DNA from: Epiperipatus broadwayi
Lineage: Eukaryota; Onychophora; Udeonychophora; Euonychophora; Peripatidae
Reading direction: 5' to 3'
DNA: 64,000 nucleotides
Assembly (NCBI GenBank): GCA_028023455.1
Contig: JAQFVV010000012.1
Location: 8,530,499-8,594,498, forward strand
Position numbers and translations under genes: made by a program. Of this stretch, positions 10,847-24,399 are shown in pieces (positions within the stretch are counted from its first letter, which is position 1; each line of letters begins with the position of its first letter). The notes under the pieces were generated by a model, which ran no database searches, was not told the DNA's origin, and was given only the letters and a program-made list of their open reading frames with translations.

Positions 10847-13800
10847 TTACTATTTCAAATAACAAACTCATAGTATTCTTATGACTTTAATAACTTCTAC
10901 TCACTAAGATTAAACCAATAATTAAATCTTAATCTTCTATTTATAATAATCTAGCTCAAATAAAATAATCTCAGGTTCATAAAGTTTATTCTAAGTTAAT
11001 AAAAATACGGTAGTAAAATATGAGAAGGGATTTTATGTCATAATCTACTACACTGAAACTAATAATAATAAATAACAGTAATAATATTCTTCATTGTTTA
11101 ATTACTACTGGATATCTTTTCTTTTCGTTATATTTTTATTACCATAATAAAATAATAAAATAATTTTATATAATCTTTTATCTTCATGTCATGATATAAT
11201 AAATACATGGTAGCATTTTAATAATCTGACAAACAAAATATGTGTGGCAACTGATAGCATATAATTTAATATAATATTGTGATAACTGATTTATGACCAA
11301 TAAAATAATTTAAGATTATGATTATTTAATTATAATGAATACCAATAAAATATTTAAAATTCTTAAAATAATTCTCTATTTATCTTTTGTGCAAAATTAT
11401 ATATTTATTTCAATTATTATGCATATATCATGATTTCATGCGGTGATGTGGAGAAATAAATAGCTCGGACACAAAATTTTTGAAATAACAAAATTTAATA
11501 AAGTTTATTACTAACAACAAATAAATAAACAATTTATTTACACTATTTACAGTGGATATTTTTAACTTTTTTTACTTTACAGTTTGATCTACCGGATTAT
11601 AAAAAAAATAATTTATATTTCAATTATATCTTTATTTAGATTTAGACAAAATTTTAAAAAAAATGTTACTATTTGTTTTCTCATTATGGTTAACTTATTA
11701 CAAGTATATTTATCTACTTTATTAGCAACAGCATTTTATCCTTAATATTATTAAACTATCTTATTTTTAAAAATTCATACTTAGAAAACATTCTATAGAA
11801 AACAAAATTTTATAATGAGTATAGACTTCTCAAAATATTAAAAAAAAAATTCATCTTGCAAAGTCAAAGATGTTACACAAAATATTATCCAAAATTCAGT
11901 ACTAGATTTTAGTATTTATCACACAATGTTTACTAATCATAATATATTCTTCTTTAAGCCTTACTTTAGTATGATATAAGTGTAATCACCAATATATTTC
12001 TGTTAATCAATAAACAAAAAATATACTATGCATATTGTTTACATAATTTACTTTGTACTATTGTATTTTAAAAATATGCAATACTTATTTTTCTCTTTAA
12101 AAAAATAATAATAAAGCATTTAAAATTATTATCACTTTAAAGAAAATATCTTTGTTTAGATACCTTATTTTAAAAAAGTTCATATTTCATTTCCGAAATA
12201 AAATTCAAAATATATTCTATGATTCTTTTCTTTCCTTAGGATACTTTGGATCTTCAATTTTAAGTTATAACGTCCTATTCCTTCTAAGCAAATAAACCAA
12301 TCTTATACAAAACGATAGTATAACCTAAGTTCTAAATTATTTATCATTTCTCTTAAATATATCTTACTGAACGATGCAGTTACATGAAATAAAGATAGCG
12401 AAAACAGATGCATAGGATTAAGGAAGAAAGCTAGAGTATTACTCTTAACATATCTCAAAATCATGGCACAGTGCGAAGAGGTATGACATTTACCTGCCTA
12501 ATATCCTCTAGTACAGGGACGATGTTAAAGCTATTTCTTCAGCTTTATTAGAACATCAAATATTTAAAGAAATATAAACACTGTCCAAATAAACTGTGTA
12601 TCAGTCATAGGGCTTTGTTAACTATGCTGATATTCACATAAAAACTAAATATTATTTCCATTCCTTATAACATCCTATTTCTTAAAAACATCATCTTGGC
12701 TTCCTGTTCACTAAGTACTTCCAAGCCACTATCTCAACATTATTTCTCAAGATTTTCCACATCTTACATCGATAAATAACTATCTGCATTTACAAAACAA
12801 TAAATAAAATTCATTAATAGTTAAACAATCTAGCTGTTCCACAAGAAAAGTCTGCTTACTTCATTATTCTATATGTCTAATCATATACAATCTATTTAGA
12901 CAATATTTGAATATCCTAACATGAAAATTTTAAAAGAGTCACATAACTATTTGTTATATGTTGGATTATATCACTAATATAAAAAAAAAATTGTCATATG
13001 CATATTTTCAAATCAATCCTATCTCATAATGTTTTTTTTTAATGTTGTATGAAATGCAGTACATATAAGTAAAAAACTTTTACACTTCATTCTTCCAATT
13101 TATGGATGATCTAAAGAAAACAAAAAATATACATTATAAATTATCAATAGTTATTATTATTACCAATAACCTTTATCTAGTCATCGTGTTCAGTAGGCTT
13201 CTTTTATCCACTTGAGCATTGCAGATATAAAAAAAATTCACACCCATACACTTTATATTAAAATATTTTTAGCTAAATTATTAGATTGTTATATTATAAA
13301 ATTTTAATATTAATAAATTAATGTTTTTATGTTTTTCCTAATCTTATATAAAAATTTAAATTTAAACTAGGTTAACAAAATAAAAGGAATCAAAACTATA
13401 ATTACATATTTTCTTGACGATAGTTCCTGATAAGTCCAAAATGTTTATTATTTTCTCTAGAGTTTTTAAAAATGTTCTCCTCCAAGCGTGTTAAAGTTTA
13501 AAATAAAAATAATTATTAATCCATTTAGTAAAATTTATAGAAAATAATCCTTGGTTTTAGTATTTAGGATGATAATTATTAAATCATAATATTAATTAAT
13601 CCCATGAAGCTTCTTAATCTTCTCTACCAATATTCTCTGCGTATCCGATACATCAATCCATCTAATTTAACTTTAAAAATATTCGATAAACTTTTAAGTA
13701 CTATTTGTATTTCCATGGATCCATCTTTTATTCAACTATGTGTTCACTTTTTTTATATATGTTTCTTTCTTGATACATTTAAACTTTCATTTGGTATTTT

Positions 13801-15376
13801 TATAAATCTCTTTTAAAAATAAAAATAAAAACTTCAAGTACTTTTAAACAAATCTTTTCTAAATACATTTTAAATAATTCTAAGACCGGATATTTTAATA
13901 TCAAAAACGCTTCTGTAACATATTCTCCTGGGTTCTTTCTTTAATTCTTGAAAATATTTTTTAAAAATGTTACCTTCAGAAAGTATATAACATTTTACTC
14001 CTTTGAATATAATATTCTATTAAATGATTCATGAGATATAATTGTCTTATTACTATTTAAAAATAAATCTTGGATAAACTTATCTAAATAATAATGCGTC
14101 TCCAATTTTTTCATTAGACTCCGTATGATGTCTGAGCTGTGGTTTTTATGTACCAAAACAGTTCTTCGGTTATGCATTAATAAAGCTGTATCAACAAATA
14201 TTCCAAACATTTTTACAGTATTACAATTTATATCCATTTTATTTCGTAGTATATCCATCTCTATTGCGAAGTTTAGGTTAATTTTTTAGATAAAATATGA
14301 CTGGTAAGTACTTTAAAAATTAGAAAATCATTTCCATGAAGTTTCTAAATTATTATATTTTAACACCCTCTTTTGCAAAAATACTTTTAAAAATTATCAA
14401 TTAGTATAAAACGATAAGAAAGTACTAAAAAAAAAAATTGACTAAAATAAAAAATAAAAAAAAAAAATACTATCTCTTTGAGAGCTGCTAATATACCTTT
14501 CTTTGGTTTCAATACATTATTAATCTCCCCTTATACCCCCATGCAATTCATATTTATAGTCTGTAAGAATACCTATTCCTATTGGTTAATTCTTACTTTA
14601 GCTTGAGAACAAATTTACATATTTTCAATTTCAAGTAGAATTGAATTTCAAAATTAGAAATTATGACGTAATGAACTTAAAATATTATTTAAAATATTAC
14701 TTTTAAATAAATTATTATTTTATTAAAACTATTTAAACATTTAAAATAACTTTTAAAATAACTTTAATAACCTATTCCATTTATCTATTTTTATTTAAAC
14801 AAAATATTTAATTTTTATTATATCTGTATTCGTCTTTATTACATTACTTAAAACATTACATACGATAGTTAACTTAATATTTATTATTATTTGCTAGGTG
14901 ACAATTCCATCCAATTCTATAATATAACTTTTAAAATATTTTAAACTTTGTTACTTTAAATACAAACAAGCATATGTGTGAAAGTATTAGTATACAAGTC
15001 ACATGATTAATAACTTTGACAGACGATTTTCAATCTATTTCTCTGCCTAGACTAATAAAATTGATACACTTATTATATAATATAATATAATTATAAAATT
15101 TGGAAGAACAATTTAGAAAATATAGAATTAGATATAATTTTCACCATCATAAAGTTTATTTTAAAAATATACTATATTTATTAAATATGATTATAAATTT
15201 AAACATAGCATTTATTAACTATATGTTTTGAACTATTAAAATCGAATTTTTAAATATACTTTTAATTTTTATAGCTGTGTTATTTAATATGGCCAGCTTT
15301 TACAACCATATGAAACATTATTTTAAACTTTACTTTACTACTTTTTAAATAATTCGCTATAATTTTATATACCACG
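10847..15376 (-). mobile_element. 3' region of the Ty3/gypsy element, copy B (5'-truncated)
   Basis: This is a near-identical repeat of 204-4,737. Its outer edge at about 15,376 falls at the same base where copy A leaves pol, inside the last catalytic residue region of integrase. To its right the sequence is unrelated. It therefore represents the tail of an upstream element whose gag and pol are missing. Confidence 0.65.
13590..14258 (-). pseudogene. Unidentified decayed ORF in the 3' region, copy B
   Basis: An 87-codon open frame (14,258-13,995) starts MDILRNKMDINCN, seven residues longer than in copy A because an ATG survives here. After its stop, coding-like sequence continues in shifted frames (KYFQELKKEPRR, then YVTEAFLILKYPVLELFKM, then IPNESLNVSRKKH) to about 13,590. 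Both copies share most of the breaks, so decay started before the duplication. No known family is recognised. The plus-strand ORF 13,604-13,816 is its shadow. Confidence 0.4.
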
Positions 15377-16503
15377 TATTTTCTTTAGCTTTAAATTGTA
15401 CTTTAAAATATAATCGACAAACTATAATTAATAAATCAAAAGAACATATTCTAAAATTTAAAATTTTTAGTAATTGACTGTTATGAACTATTACTGACCT
15501 ATAGAAAAGGGCACAATATATATATATATGCTTACACACTACTTTGTGTGTCATGAGACTAATCCATCTTAATATGTACATATATTGCAATGGATGAAAC
15601 AAAAATCTATTATAGAAAACAAGTATATCATAGTCACTTTATCTTATATTGGACAGTCATTTGTAACATACTGGAAAAACAGCCAAACACAATGATGATT
15701 ATATTGTGATAACATGTTGGATGAAGATAACTTAAAGATATGATTAATGTATTTTTTTTTACCAGCCTCTTTAGTTAGTGTCAATAAAGGAATTAATCAT
15801 TAAAATGTAATAAATCAATAAATAATTACTTTAGAGAGTTATTGACCTAATATTAATTATGTATTCATAGATAAAATAATAGATCTAATAACATTATTTA
15901 TATACAACCATTAGAATTAATCAAATTTATTATGAGCTTAGATTTTAAAAGTGAGTCTATAAAAGTCATAGAGTCATCATTGTCAAAATTGAATGATATT
16001 CATATAATTTCCTAAAAGAATTACATAGAATCCACACAGAGGGACATATTTCTGTTATCATATCTGAATGTATAATTTACATGAAGCGTAAGACTCAGAA
16101 CATATTGGTAAATATATGAACAAAATATATCCATGTTATAAAAAAAAGAATATAGACAGACAGCTGAATATAAGTACGTGATTTAGATTTATTGGATAGA
16201 TAAAATAAAAAATTAAGCCACTAAATAATAATTTATTGGTAAATTATATACAAATATAAATATTCTAATATACAAGAGTAATAAATAATAAATCTTTTGG
16301 TCAATTTTACGTAATCATATAAATATAATTATTACATTTTGTAAACATGGAAACATAAATCAATAAAACAATATGATTGCAATTGATAGTCGTCTGATTT
16401 ATATATATCAACACCGACCAGATTTGAATTCAAATAAATATATTTACACACACATATATGTGCTAAGAAATATATCAAAATATAAAATTTAATTGCTTAA
16501 ATG
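15377..16503. other. AT-rich flank, no gene seen
   Basis: This is the right flank of the Ty3/gypsy array. It holds only a short TA run near 15,518-15,531 and chance open frames, such as the minus frame at 15,357-15,602. Confidence 0.6.
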
Positions 16504-16510
16504 GGCAATT

Positions 16511-16619
16511 GGTCAAGCATTGGTGGTCGAGAGGTCAGCGACGGCTGCTTTACAAGTAGTTGTCCCGGGTTAGCGGGTTCGCTTCCCGGCTGATGCTATG
16601 ACACATGAAGAAAAAAAAA
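16511..16619 (+). mobile_element. tRNA-derived SINE, subfamily 1
   Basis: Positions 16,517-16,597 fold as a tRNA-like cloverleaf: a 7-bp acceptor stem (GCATTGG with CTGATGC), a perfect D stem (GTCG with CGAC), a 5-bp anticodon stem with loop TTTACAA, a long variable arm and a T arm with loop TTCGCTT and one mismatch. Box A (TGGTCGAGAGG) and box B (GGTTCGCTTCC) are present. A short ATGACACATGAAG tail and poly-A follow. GGCAATT flanks both ends (16,504-16,510 and 16,620-16,626) as a likely target duplication. The tRNA is not thought functional because of the SINE tail. Confidence 0.8.
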
Positions 16620-16626
16620 GGCAATT

Positions 16627-17773
16627 AAATCAAAATGAAAAATTATTTAATAAAATAAAATAATTTAATTACTTTAAGAACATATGCGCTTAAATGATTA
16701 CATATATAATAAATAATGTCTTAGATTAAACTCTGTGATGATTCATATATAAAATCAACAATTAAAATATTTTTGTTAAATTTGAATCAATAGTAATATA
16801 ATTCATTTAAGTGTCTAATTGTCTATCAATTTCTCCAAATGATTTTTTTAAAACAGACAGCCAAGAACAATTTCTTTAAAGTTAAAAATCATTTAAAAAT
16901 TAATGTATAAAAGAGTCAATGGATGGCTTATTACTATTCTTTAGGCTATATTCAGTTTTTTGATAAAGTTTATTAACATTGGTACGTTAGACTTCACAAT
17001 TGATGTTGATTTTGCATTTTAAAAAGCAATCATTTAATCCATAAGTGAGCTTAAACAAAATTATTTTTCTAACAATAAATTCATATTTTAATTTCGTGGT
17101 GATTTTTAAACACTTGTGTGATACATATTATACATTATAGGTATATAGTTCATATTATAATCTATTCACAACAACAGATATTTTTCTCTCTGTATGTGTT
17201 TATATTTGAATAGCATCTTGCTTATATAACGGAATGACAATAAATAACTTGTTTTTTTCTGTGTGCATGTGTGGATATATAATTGCAACATAGATAGATA
17301 TGATGATTCATTTCATTTATTTCTTAATTAAAAGTTTGCTGATAACTGTAATTTTCTTCTATTGCATGTGTACACATCTAAACTGCTTTATATCTAAATA
17401 GTTGATGGCTATTTCCAATAATGATTAGACACTGTTTAGATGATGATTAAATGGCTTCTTAAACTACATAGAGCAGCTAGCTATATGTTCAAATTTCAGG
17501 AAGGCACTGGTGATCATTTAAAAATTCATAAGATTAAATAATAAGTTTGCCAGTGATTATAAGAATATTGTTAATATGCAGTTTTGGGTGGTTCCAAGTT
17601 TTGAATAACAAAAATCATATTAGCAACAGAATAATTCTCAAATCACAAGGGCATCAGTATATAGCTATTTATAAAGAGTATTTGGATAGGTATGTCTAAA
17701 GCAAGTTTTTATTTTTTAATTAATCAAAGTATATTCTATTAATGTTTTTTTTTGATTTGGCACATAAAGAATT
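16627..17773. other. AT-rich interval, no gene seen
   Basis: No open frame, repeat pair or RNA gene is recognised between the SINE and the foldback element. Confidence 0.55.
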
Positions 17774-20700
17774 TTGGTGCTGATATAGTATGCGCTTGGT
17801 GGCCATTTTGAATTTTAAAACACTCAAAAACACTGCTGGTACATGCAAGTGATAAATGACATCGATTAGAAGCACTCGGTTTTCAAAAAATTAAGTAGCC
17901 TAAGGCACTACAATTAAAAAAGGGAGGAGGAAAGAAAGTAACATGGAAATTAAATAGCCCAAGGCATCACACTTAAAAAAGTGCTGGGAAAGAGAGTAAC
18001 GTAGAGAATTAAATAGCCTGAGGTGAAACAATTTAAAAAAATTGCTGGAAAATAAAAAAAATCAAAAACGCTATAAATCAAGCATTGTAATAAATCTCAA
18101 AAAATTAATGTATGTTAAGGCATTTTAAAAAAAAAATCATAAATGCTATTTGTTAAAAAAAAGCTTATTCCTGTCTTCAACAATATATACTAAATCAGTA
18201 TTTTAAAAAACAATATTTAAAAACTATAATGCTATAAATCAAACGTTGTAATGTAACATTAAATAGCCTAAGGTGCTACAATGGAAAAAAGTGTGAGAAA
18301 AGAAAAAAAAGCAAAAGAAGAATTAAAAAATTACAAAATCCTTTAAAATAAATCAGAAATGCTAATTTATATAGTGATAATTAAACATTGTAATAGTAAA
18401 TCTCAAAAAATTAATGTATGTTAAGGCATTTAAAAAAAATCATAAATGCTATTTTACAAAAAGCCTTTATATAGTGATAATTAGAAAAATAAATGCTACT
18501 TTCAAAAGCTTATTCCAGTCTTTCAACAGTAATACTGAATTTCAAAAATCAGTATTATAAATTTAAAAAAATAATAGGTGCTGATAGAGTACATGCTTGG
18601 TGGCCATTTTGAATTTTAAAACATCCAAAAACACTACTGGCACATGCAAGCAATAAAAGACATTGACTAGAAGCACTCAGTTTTCAAAAAAATTAAGTAG
18701 CCTAAGGCACTATAATTAAAAAAGGGAGGAGGAAATAAAGTAACATGAAAATGAAATAGCCTGAGGTGATACAATTAAAAAAAATTGCTGGAAAATAAAA
18801 AAAATAAAAAATGCTATAAATCAAGCATTGTAATAGTAAATCTCAAAAAATTAACACATGTTAAGGCATTTAAAAAATAATCATAAATGCTATTTTACAA
18901 AAAGCCTTTATAGAGCAATAATTAAAAAAATAATAAATGCTACTTTCAAAAGCTTATTCCAGTTTTTCAACAGTATATACAAAATCTCAAAAAACAGTAT
19001 TATAAATTAAAAAAATAATATTTAAAAAGTATATTGCTAAATCTCAAATGGCAGGTAAAAATGAATTGCACTACATGTAAAAAAACTCCTCTGGCTTTCA
19101 ACCCTATTTCGTGGAGTATCAACAAATAAAAAACCGAATTAACTTATTTTTAAAAATATATATTTTATATTTGGCTTTGGGATTATTCCTCTAACTAAGA
19201 ATTATAATAATAAATCACAAACCTTAATAATAGACATATTAATGCATATTACAGTTAGCATTTATTTAAGTAATTTTTTACCAATATTTTAAGAATTTTA
19301 AAAATACTACCAACTTTCTGGATCGGTTGCTCGTCCATGCAGGCTGAATTTGGTTCTTCCTAGATCTCTCCCCTAGTGCAAAACCATAAAACCATTAACA
19401 AATTATACTTTTAAGATTTAAGTTTATTACTTTAAAGAAGATGCCAGTAAAATTAATTTATTCAGGTAATATCGCAGCTTGATATCATCTCTTTCAAATT
19501 TATTTTTAAAACTGTGCTTGGGTCTCACACAAATTAAACCATGTATGTGTGACATAAGATAATTTCTAAGAATCATGCTCAGTGATTGCTTTTGTCTTAC
19601 TAAGATAAAAGTGCTAAGTTAAGAAGTTTAACAATAGAAAGCTAAACTTTCAAATTTTAAAAAACAGCTGTAAGCAAAGTAATGGACTTTTATATCTCAA
19701 GCCTAACTAGTAAGCCAATACAATAGAGGGGTAAAATTTATTATAAACAAATTTATAATAAATTAATGATTTAAAATTATAATTGCACTATAACATATTA
19801 CACATCATAATTTGTATTATATGTGTGCTGATACCTGTATTAGTTTTAAGATTTAAGTTTTAACACTTTAAATAAGATGCAAGTAAAATTAATTGGTAAT
19901 TTATTCCTAAAATATTGAAAAACAAAAACATAATTGATCTGCTTTTCATTAATATTTAAAAAATAAAAAAACTGAAATATAAAGGGTGTGTGTTCATATG
20001 ATTTGAAAATGGGTATAAAAGACGAGTTTTGATACAAAATCTTTGGTCTTTAGTTTTTTTATTTTTTAAATATTAATGAAAAGCAATATTTTCAGAATAA
20101 ATTACCAATTAATTTTACTTGCATCTTATTTAAAGTGTTAAAACTTAAATTTTAAAACTAATACATGTATTGGCACATATATAGTACAAATTATGATGTG
20201 TAATATGTTGTAGTGCAATTATATTTTTAAATCATTAATTTATTATAAATTTTTCTATAATAAATTTTACCCCTCTATTGTATTGGCTTACTAGTTAGGC
20301 TTGAGACATAAAAGCCCATTACTTTGTTTACACCTGTTTTTAAAATTTGAAAGTTTAGCTTTCTATTGTTAAACTTCTTAACTTAGCACTTTTATCTTAG
20401 TAAGACAAAAGCAATCCCTGAGCATGTTTCTTAGAAATTATCTTATGTCACACATACCTGGTTCAATTTGTGTGAGACCCAAGCACAGTTTTAAAAATAA
20501 ATTTGAAAGAGACTATGTCAAGCTGTGATATTACCTGAATAAATTAATTTTACTGGCATCTTCTTTAAAGTAATAAACTTAAATCTTAAAAGTATAATTT
20601 GTTAATGGCTTTATGGTTTTGCACTAAGAGAGAGATCTAGGAAGAATCAAATTCGGCCTGCATGGATGAGCAACCAATCTAGAAAGTTGGTAGTATTTTT

Positions 20701-21785
20701 AAAATTCTTAAAATATTGGTAAAAAATTACTTAAATAAATGCTAACTGTAATATGTATTAATATGTCTATTATTGAGGTTTGTCATTTATTACTATAACT
20801 CTTAGTTAGAGGAATAATCCCAAAGCCAAATGTAAAATATATATTTTTAAAAATAAGTTAATTCAGTTTTTTATTTGTTGATACTCCACGAAATAGGATT
20901 GAAAGTCAGAAGTTTTTTTACATGTAGTGCAATTAATTTTTTCCAGCCATTTGAGATTTAGCAATATACTTTTTAAATATTATTTTTTTAATTTATAATA
21001 CTGATTTTTGAGATTTAGTTTATACTGTTGAAAGACCGGAATAAGTTTTTGAAAGTAGCATTTATTATTTTTCTAATTATCGCTATATAAAGGCTTTTTG
21101 TAAAATAGCATTTATGATTTTTTTTAAATGCCTTAACATACGTTAGTTTTTTGAGATTTACTATTACAATGTTTAATTATCACTATATAAATTAGCGTTT
21201 TTGATTTATTTTAAAGAATTTTGTAATTTTTTTACTTTTCAATGTTACGTTCTTCTTTTGCTTTTTTTGCTTTTCCCATACTTTTTTCTATTGTAGCACC
21301 TTAGGCTATTTAATGTTACATTACAATGTTTGATTTATAGCATTATAGTTTTTAAATATTGTTTTTTAAAATACTGATTTAGTATATATTGTTGAAGACA
21401 GAAATAAGCTTTCTTTTTGCAAATAGCATTTATGATTTTTTTAATGCCTTAACATACGTTAATTTTTTGAGATTTACTATTACAATGCTTGATTTATAGC
21501 ATTTTTAATTTTTTTATTTTCCATAATTTTTTTTTAGTTGTATCACCTCAGGCTATTTAATTTCTCACATTAGTCTCTTTCCCAGCACTTTTTTAAGTGT
21601 AGTGCTTTGGGTTATTTAATTTCCATGTTACTTTCTTTCCTCCTCCCTTTTTTAATTGTAGTGCCTTAGGCTATTTAATTTTTTGAAAACTGAGTGCTTC
21701 TAGTCGATGTCATTTATCGCTTGCATGTGCCAGCAGTGTTTTTAAATTCAAAATGGCTGCTGAGCACATACTATATCAGCACCAA
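17774..21785. mobile_element. Foldback-type element, 4 kb inverted repeat
   Basis: The left arm (17,774 to about 19,973) is the reverse complement of the right arm (about 20,052-21,785), from the outer TTGGTGCTGATATAGTA to the inner AGTTTTTTTATTTTTT. The spacer is only about 78 bp. The arms are diverged by scattered substitutions. The left arm is longer because its outer part is repeated again at about 18,577-19,000. The arms contain 59-bp tandem units starting ATTAAATAGCC. No transposase frame is present, so it is nonautonomous. No clear target duplication is seen. Confidence 0.85.
17890..18066 (+). repeat. 59-bp tandem repeat, three units, in the foldback arm
   Basis: Units start ATTAAGTAGCC at 17,890, ATTAAATAGCC at 17,949 and ATTAAATAGCC at 18,008, exactly 59 bp apart, each followed by a purine-rich end. 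A fourth, isolated unit lies near 18,260. The mirror-image set is in the right arm (about 21,500-21,680). Confidence 0.7.
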
Positions 21786-23187
21786 TTTTTTTTTTAATTA
21801 TGGCTACCAAATATTTTAAAATAGTATATTTACTTAAAGGTTGTATTTTTTGAAAATATTATACTTAGTAAAATGATTACTCATGAATTATCACTTTTTT
21901 AAATTTAAGCTTTAACAGTTTTAATGATTATTTTATATTTTAAATTTAAAATAATTAATTTGTTTCCCATAGGGACCATTATAATTGTTTGTTTTTAAGC
22001 AAGATTTTACTTTATGAGGTATTTTGGGAGACTAATAGTTACAGTTAACTGCGATAAAGGTTATATACATATATACACACCCATGTTAAATTCAACCATT
22101 TCAATTAAATATTGTATTTTATTTTTTCTTATTTATAAATGTCTTATTAAAATAAATAGTTGTATAGAAATTATTAATAATTAATATTAAAAAATAAAGA
22201 ACCCTAAATACATATTTTTTACCTATGTGTGCATGTGAATGATTTCCATTTTTAGAAAGAAAAACATTGTTATTAATAGTGATCAATGAGTGCTAATTTT
22301 ATATAGAACATGTTTAGAGCTTTAAAAATGTTTTAATTTTAAAACTAGGTAATGTACAATTTACAAATAAATTTAAAATTATTAATTTTAAAACTGTTTA
22401 AATTCTTTAGTAATTTATTTTAGCTTTATTGTCTTTTATATTTTATTAGCTTCATAGAACATTTAATAATTTATATTTTTTAAATAAGTCATTATTGACA
22501 TATTGTAAAAAAAAACATTTTCAGCACTCATAAAAATATTATTATGGCATTTTCATTAACCAACCATTTTTAAGATGATTGAGAAATTAAGTCTTCATTT
22601 TCATTAGAAATTATAAATTACTTTGATGTCAGGCTTTTTAAATAATAGAATACAGTAGATTTGTTTTTAATTTTACTTGTTAAGAAATCAATGTTCTTAT
22701 TCACAATATTATATTTTTTTAAAGAGAATAGTAAATTTAAAAAATCTGATTTATGCTATGCACAAACACAATTTAACATACGTTTTGTGCTTATAACGAG
22801 TAAATAATGAAGTTAAATAAAAATAAGCAAAGTTGTGTGTTCTGAATAAGTGGCAATCAAAATTTAGTCCCCAATTCTGAGTATATGAACTTCTTCTTTA
22901 AAGTATGCATTAGTCTTAAAATTAAATTGTAGATTTTGATACACTAGTTTTAAAATTAAAGTGCATTATTAGTTTTAATTTTTACTCTCAGTATATATTA
23001 ACATAAGTTTGTTATGCCAATGTTTATTTAGGAAACCTTTACTAAAACTTAAACATAAATAAATGAATATATATAAAAGCTAACAGAATGATTACTCCTT
23101 TGCTTTTAAAAAACTTCCCAAATCTTTGCAACTATTTTTCAATTTTTTTCAAAAACTTATGCCTATAGTTAACTATGTGTGTACAAT
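21786..23187. other. AT-rich interval, no gene seen
   Basis: Only short chance frames are present. No repeat pair is recognised. Confidence 0.55.
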
Positions 23188-23200
23188 TTCATATATTATG

Positions 23201-23307
23201 TCAAGCATTGGTGGTCGAGAGGTCAGAGACAGCTGCTTTACAAGCAGTTGTCCTGGGTTAGCAAGTTCGCTTCCCGGCTGATGCTATGACACATGAGAAA
23301 AAAAAAA
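23201..23307 (+). mobile_element. tRNA-derived SINE, subfamily 1, with 13-bp TSD
   Basis: The same tRNA-like body as at 16,511 (acceptor GCATTGG, box A TGGTCGAGAGG, anticodon loop TTTACAA) ends in ATGACACATGAG and poly-A. TTCATATATTATG occurs perfectly on both sides (23,188-23,200 and 23,308-23,320), so the insertion borders are exact and the total length is 107 bp. Confidence 0.9.
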
Positions 23308-23320
23308 TTCATATATTATG

Positions 23321-24399
23321 TGTCTATAATTGTTTATGTGTATAAAGCCATTTAATTTTTTATATATATCTAATAAGTTATGCTTTAACCACTTTACTAT
23401 TTTAGGACTCATTAAAGTTTATAAGGTAGTTCTAAATATTGAAATGTTAGATCTGTTCTAAGCAAACAATAGTAAAGTATTATTAATGCCTATTAGCAAT
23501 CTACTTTTAAATAGAGAACCTGATAATACTTTGCAATTAGTAAAATTCTATGTCGTTTCAATATATATGTATGTTTTAAAAATATTGGTTTACATTTTTC
23601 TATCTTACGACAGAAGTTCGTTATATTTGGCAGTGAATTTTATATTTTATTATTGATTAATAGTTTCAAAACCATTTTTACTAAATAAAAAGAGTTGTTA
23701 AAAATCAATAAAAGAAAAACTGATTGCAGTGGGAAAAAATAACCTTGTCAAGCTAGGAAATATTTTTATTAATATCCTTCATATTGTTGGTTGTATTACT
23801 TCATTTCAACTCCACTAAATAAACAACTGAAATATGTCACTTGATTGAGTAAAGAATATTATAGGAAGAAGGAAAATTATGGCCTAAAACCTTAATGAAT
23901 CTGTTTATTATTTTTAAAGAACTTTCACATTTCTTTTACAAATGATGCCTTGAAGCTTACTGATCTTAGTATTGACTGAAAGAAAAAGAAAAAAAAAAGA
24001 ACAACTACTTTTTTCTTGTTTTGTTTCAGTTGTTAAACATTAAAAATATTTATTTTTAGTAATAATAAAATAACATAAAACATTTTTTTGTTTATTTAAC
24101 GTTTCTTTTTTTTTAAAAAAAAAAAAGTTGTCTCTGAATTTGTTGCTTATTGATATATATAGTGGACGCTTGCCCTGAAGATTCCGGTTCAACCTGTAAA
24201 AGAAAAATTGGTTGTGGGATCTCCATATTTGTGAAATTCAGCAAAAAATCTTGGCAATTCTTGGACTAATCACTATCCTGTGAAAAATTCAGATGTCAGA
24301 AGAATTATATCTATAACATCTGATAATGTAGAAAAAAAAAACCTTTTCATTATTTAAAATTACAAAGTTATATGGAAAGAAAAGAAAATGAACACATAG
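23321..24399. other. AT-rich interval, no gene seen
   Basis: No feature is supported. A slightly GC-richer patch near 24,165-24,290 may belong to the RTE fragment downstream. Confidence 0.5.

Larger units (their letters stand above)
1..15376 (-). mobile_element. Ty3/gypsy retrotransposon array, head to tail, minus strand
   Basis: Position 1 onward is repeated from 10,644 onward (offset 10,643), and the similarity ends at about 4,737 and 15,376. Between the copies lie gag and pol, both on the minus strand. A polypurine tract followed by TGT lies inside each copy, and a primer-binding-site-like sequence follows the right-hand LTR. The order on the minus strand is therefore 3' region, LTR, leader, gag, pol, 3' region, LTR. 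I infer two elements in tandem sharing one LTR, the upstream one cut inside integrase. The alternative, one element with 4.8 kb LTRs, is less likely because no polypurine tract lies at 4,738 and integrase would end exactly at the LTR. Differences between the copies are scattered single bases and small indels. Confidence 0.75.

Noticed and set aside
16517-16597. Functional tRNA gene with anticodon TAC
   Set aside because: The cloverleaf is good but has a T-stem mismatch, a long variable arm unusual for that anticodon, a fixed extra tail with poly-A and target duplications, and repeated copies, so it is a SINE.
19846-20037. Minus ORF in the centre of the foldback
   Set aside because: It spans the arm end and spacer with low-complexity residues and no known domain.
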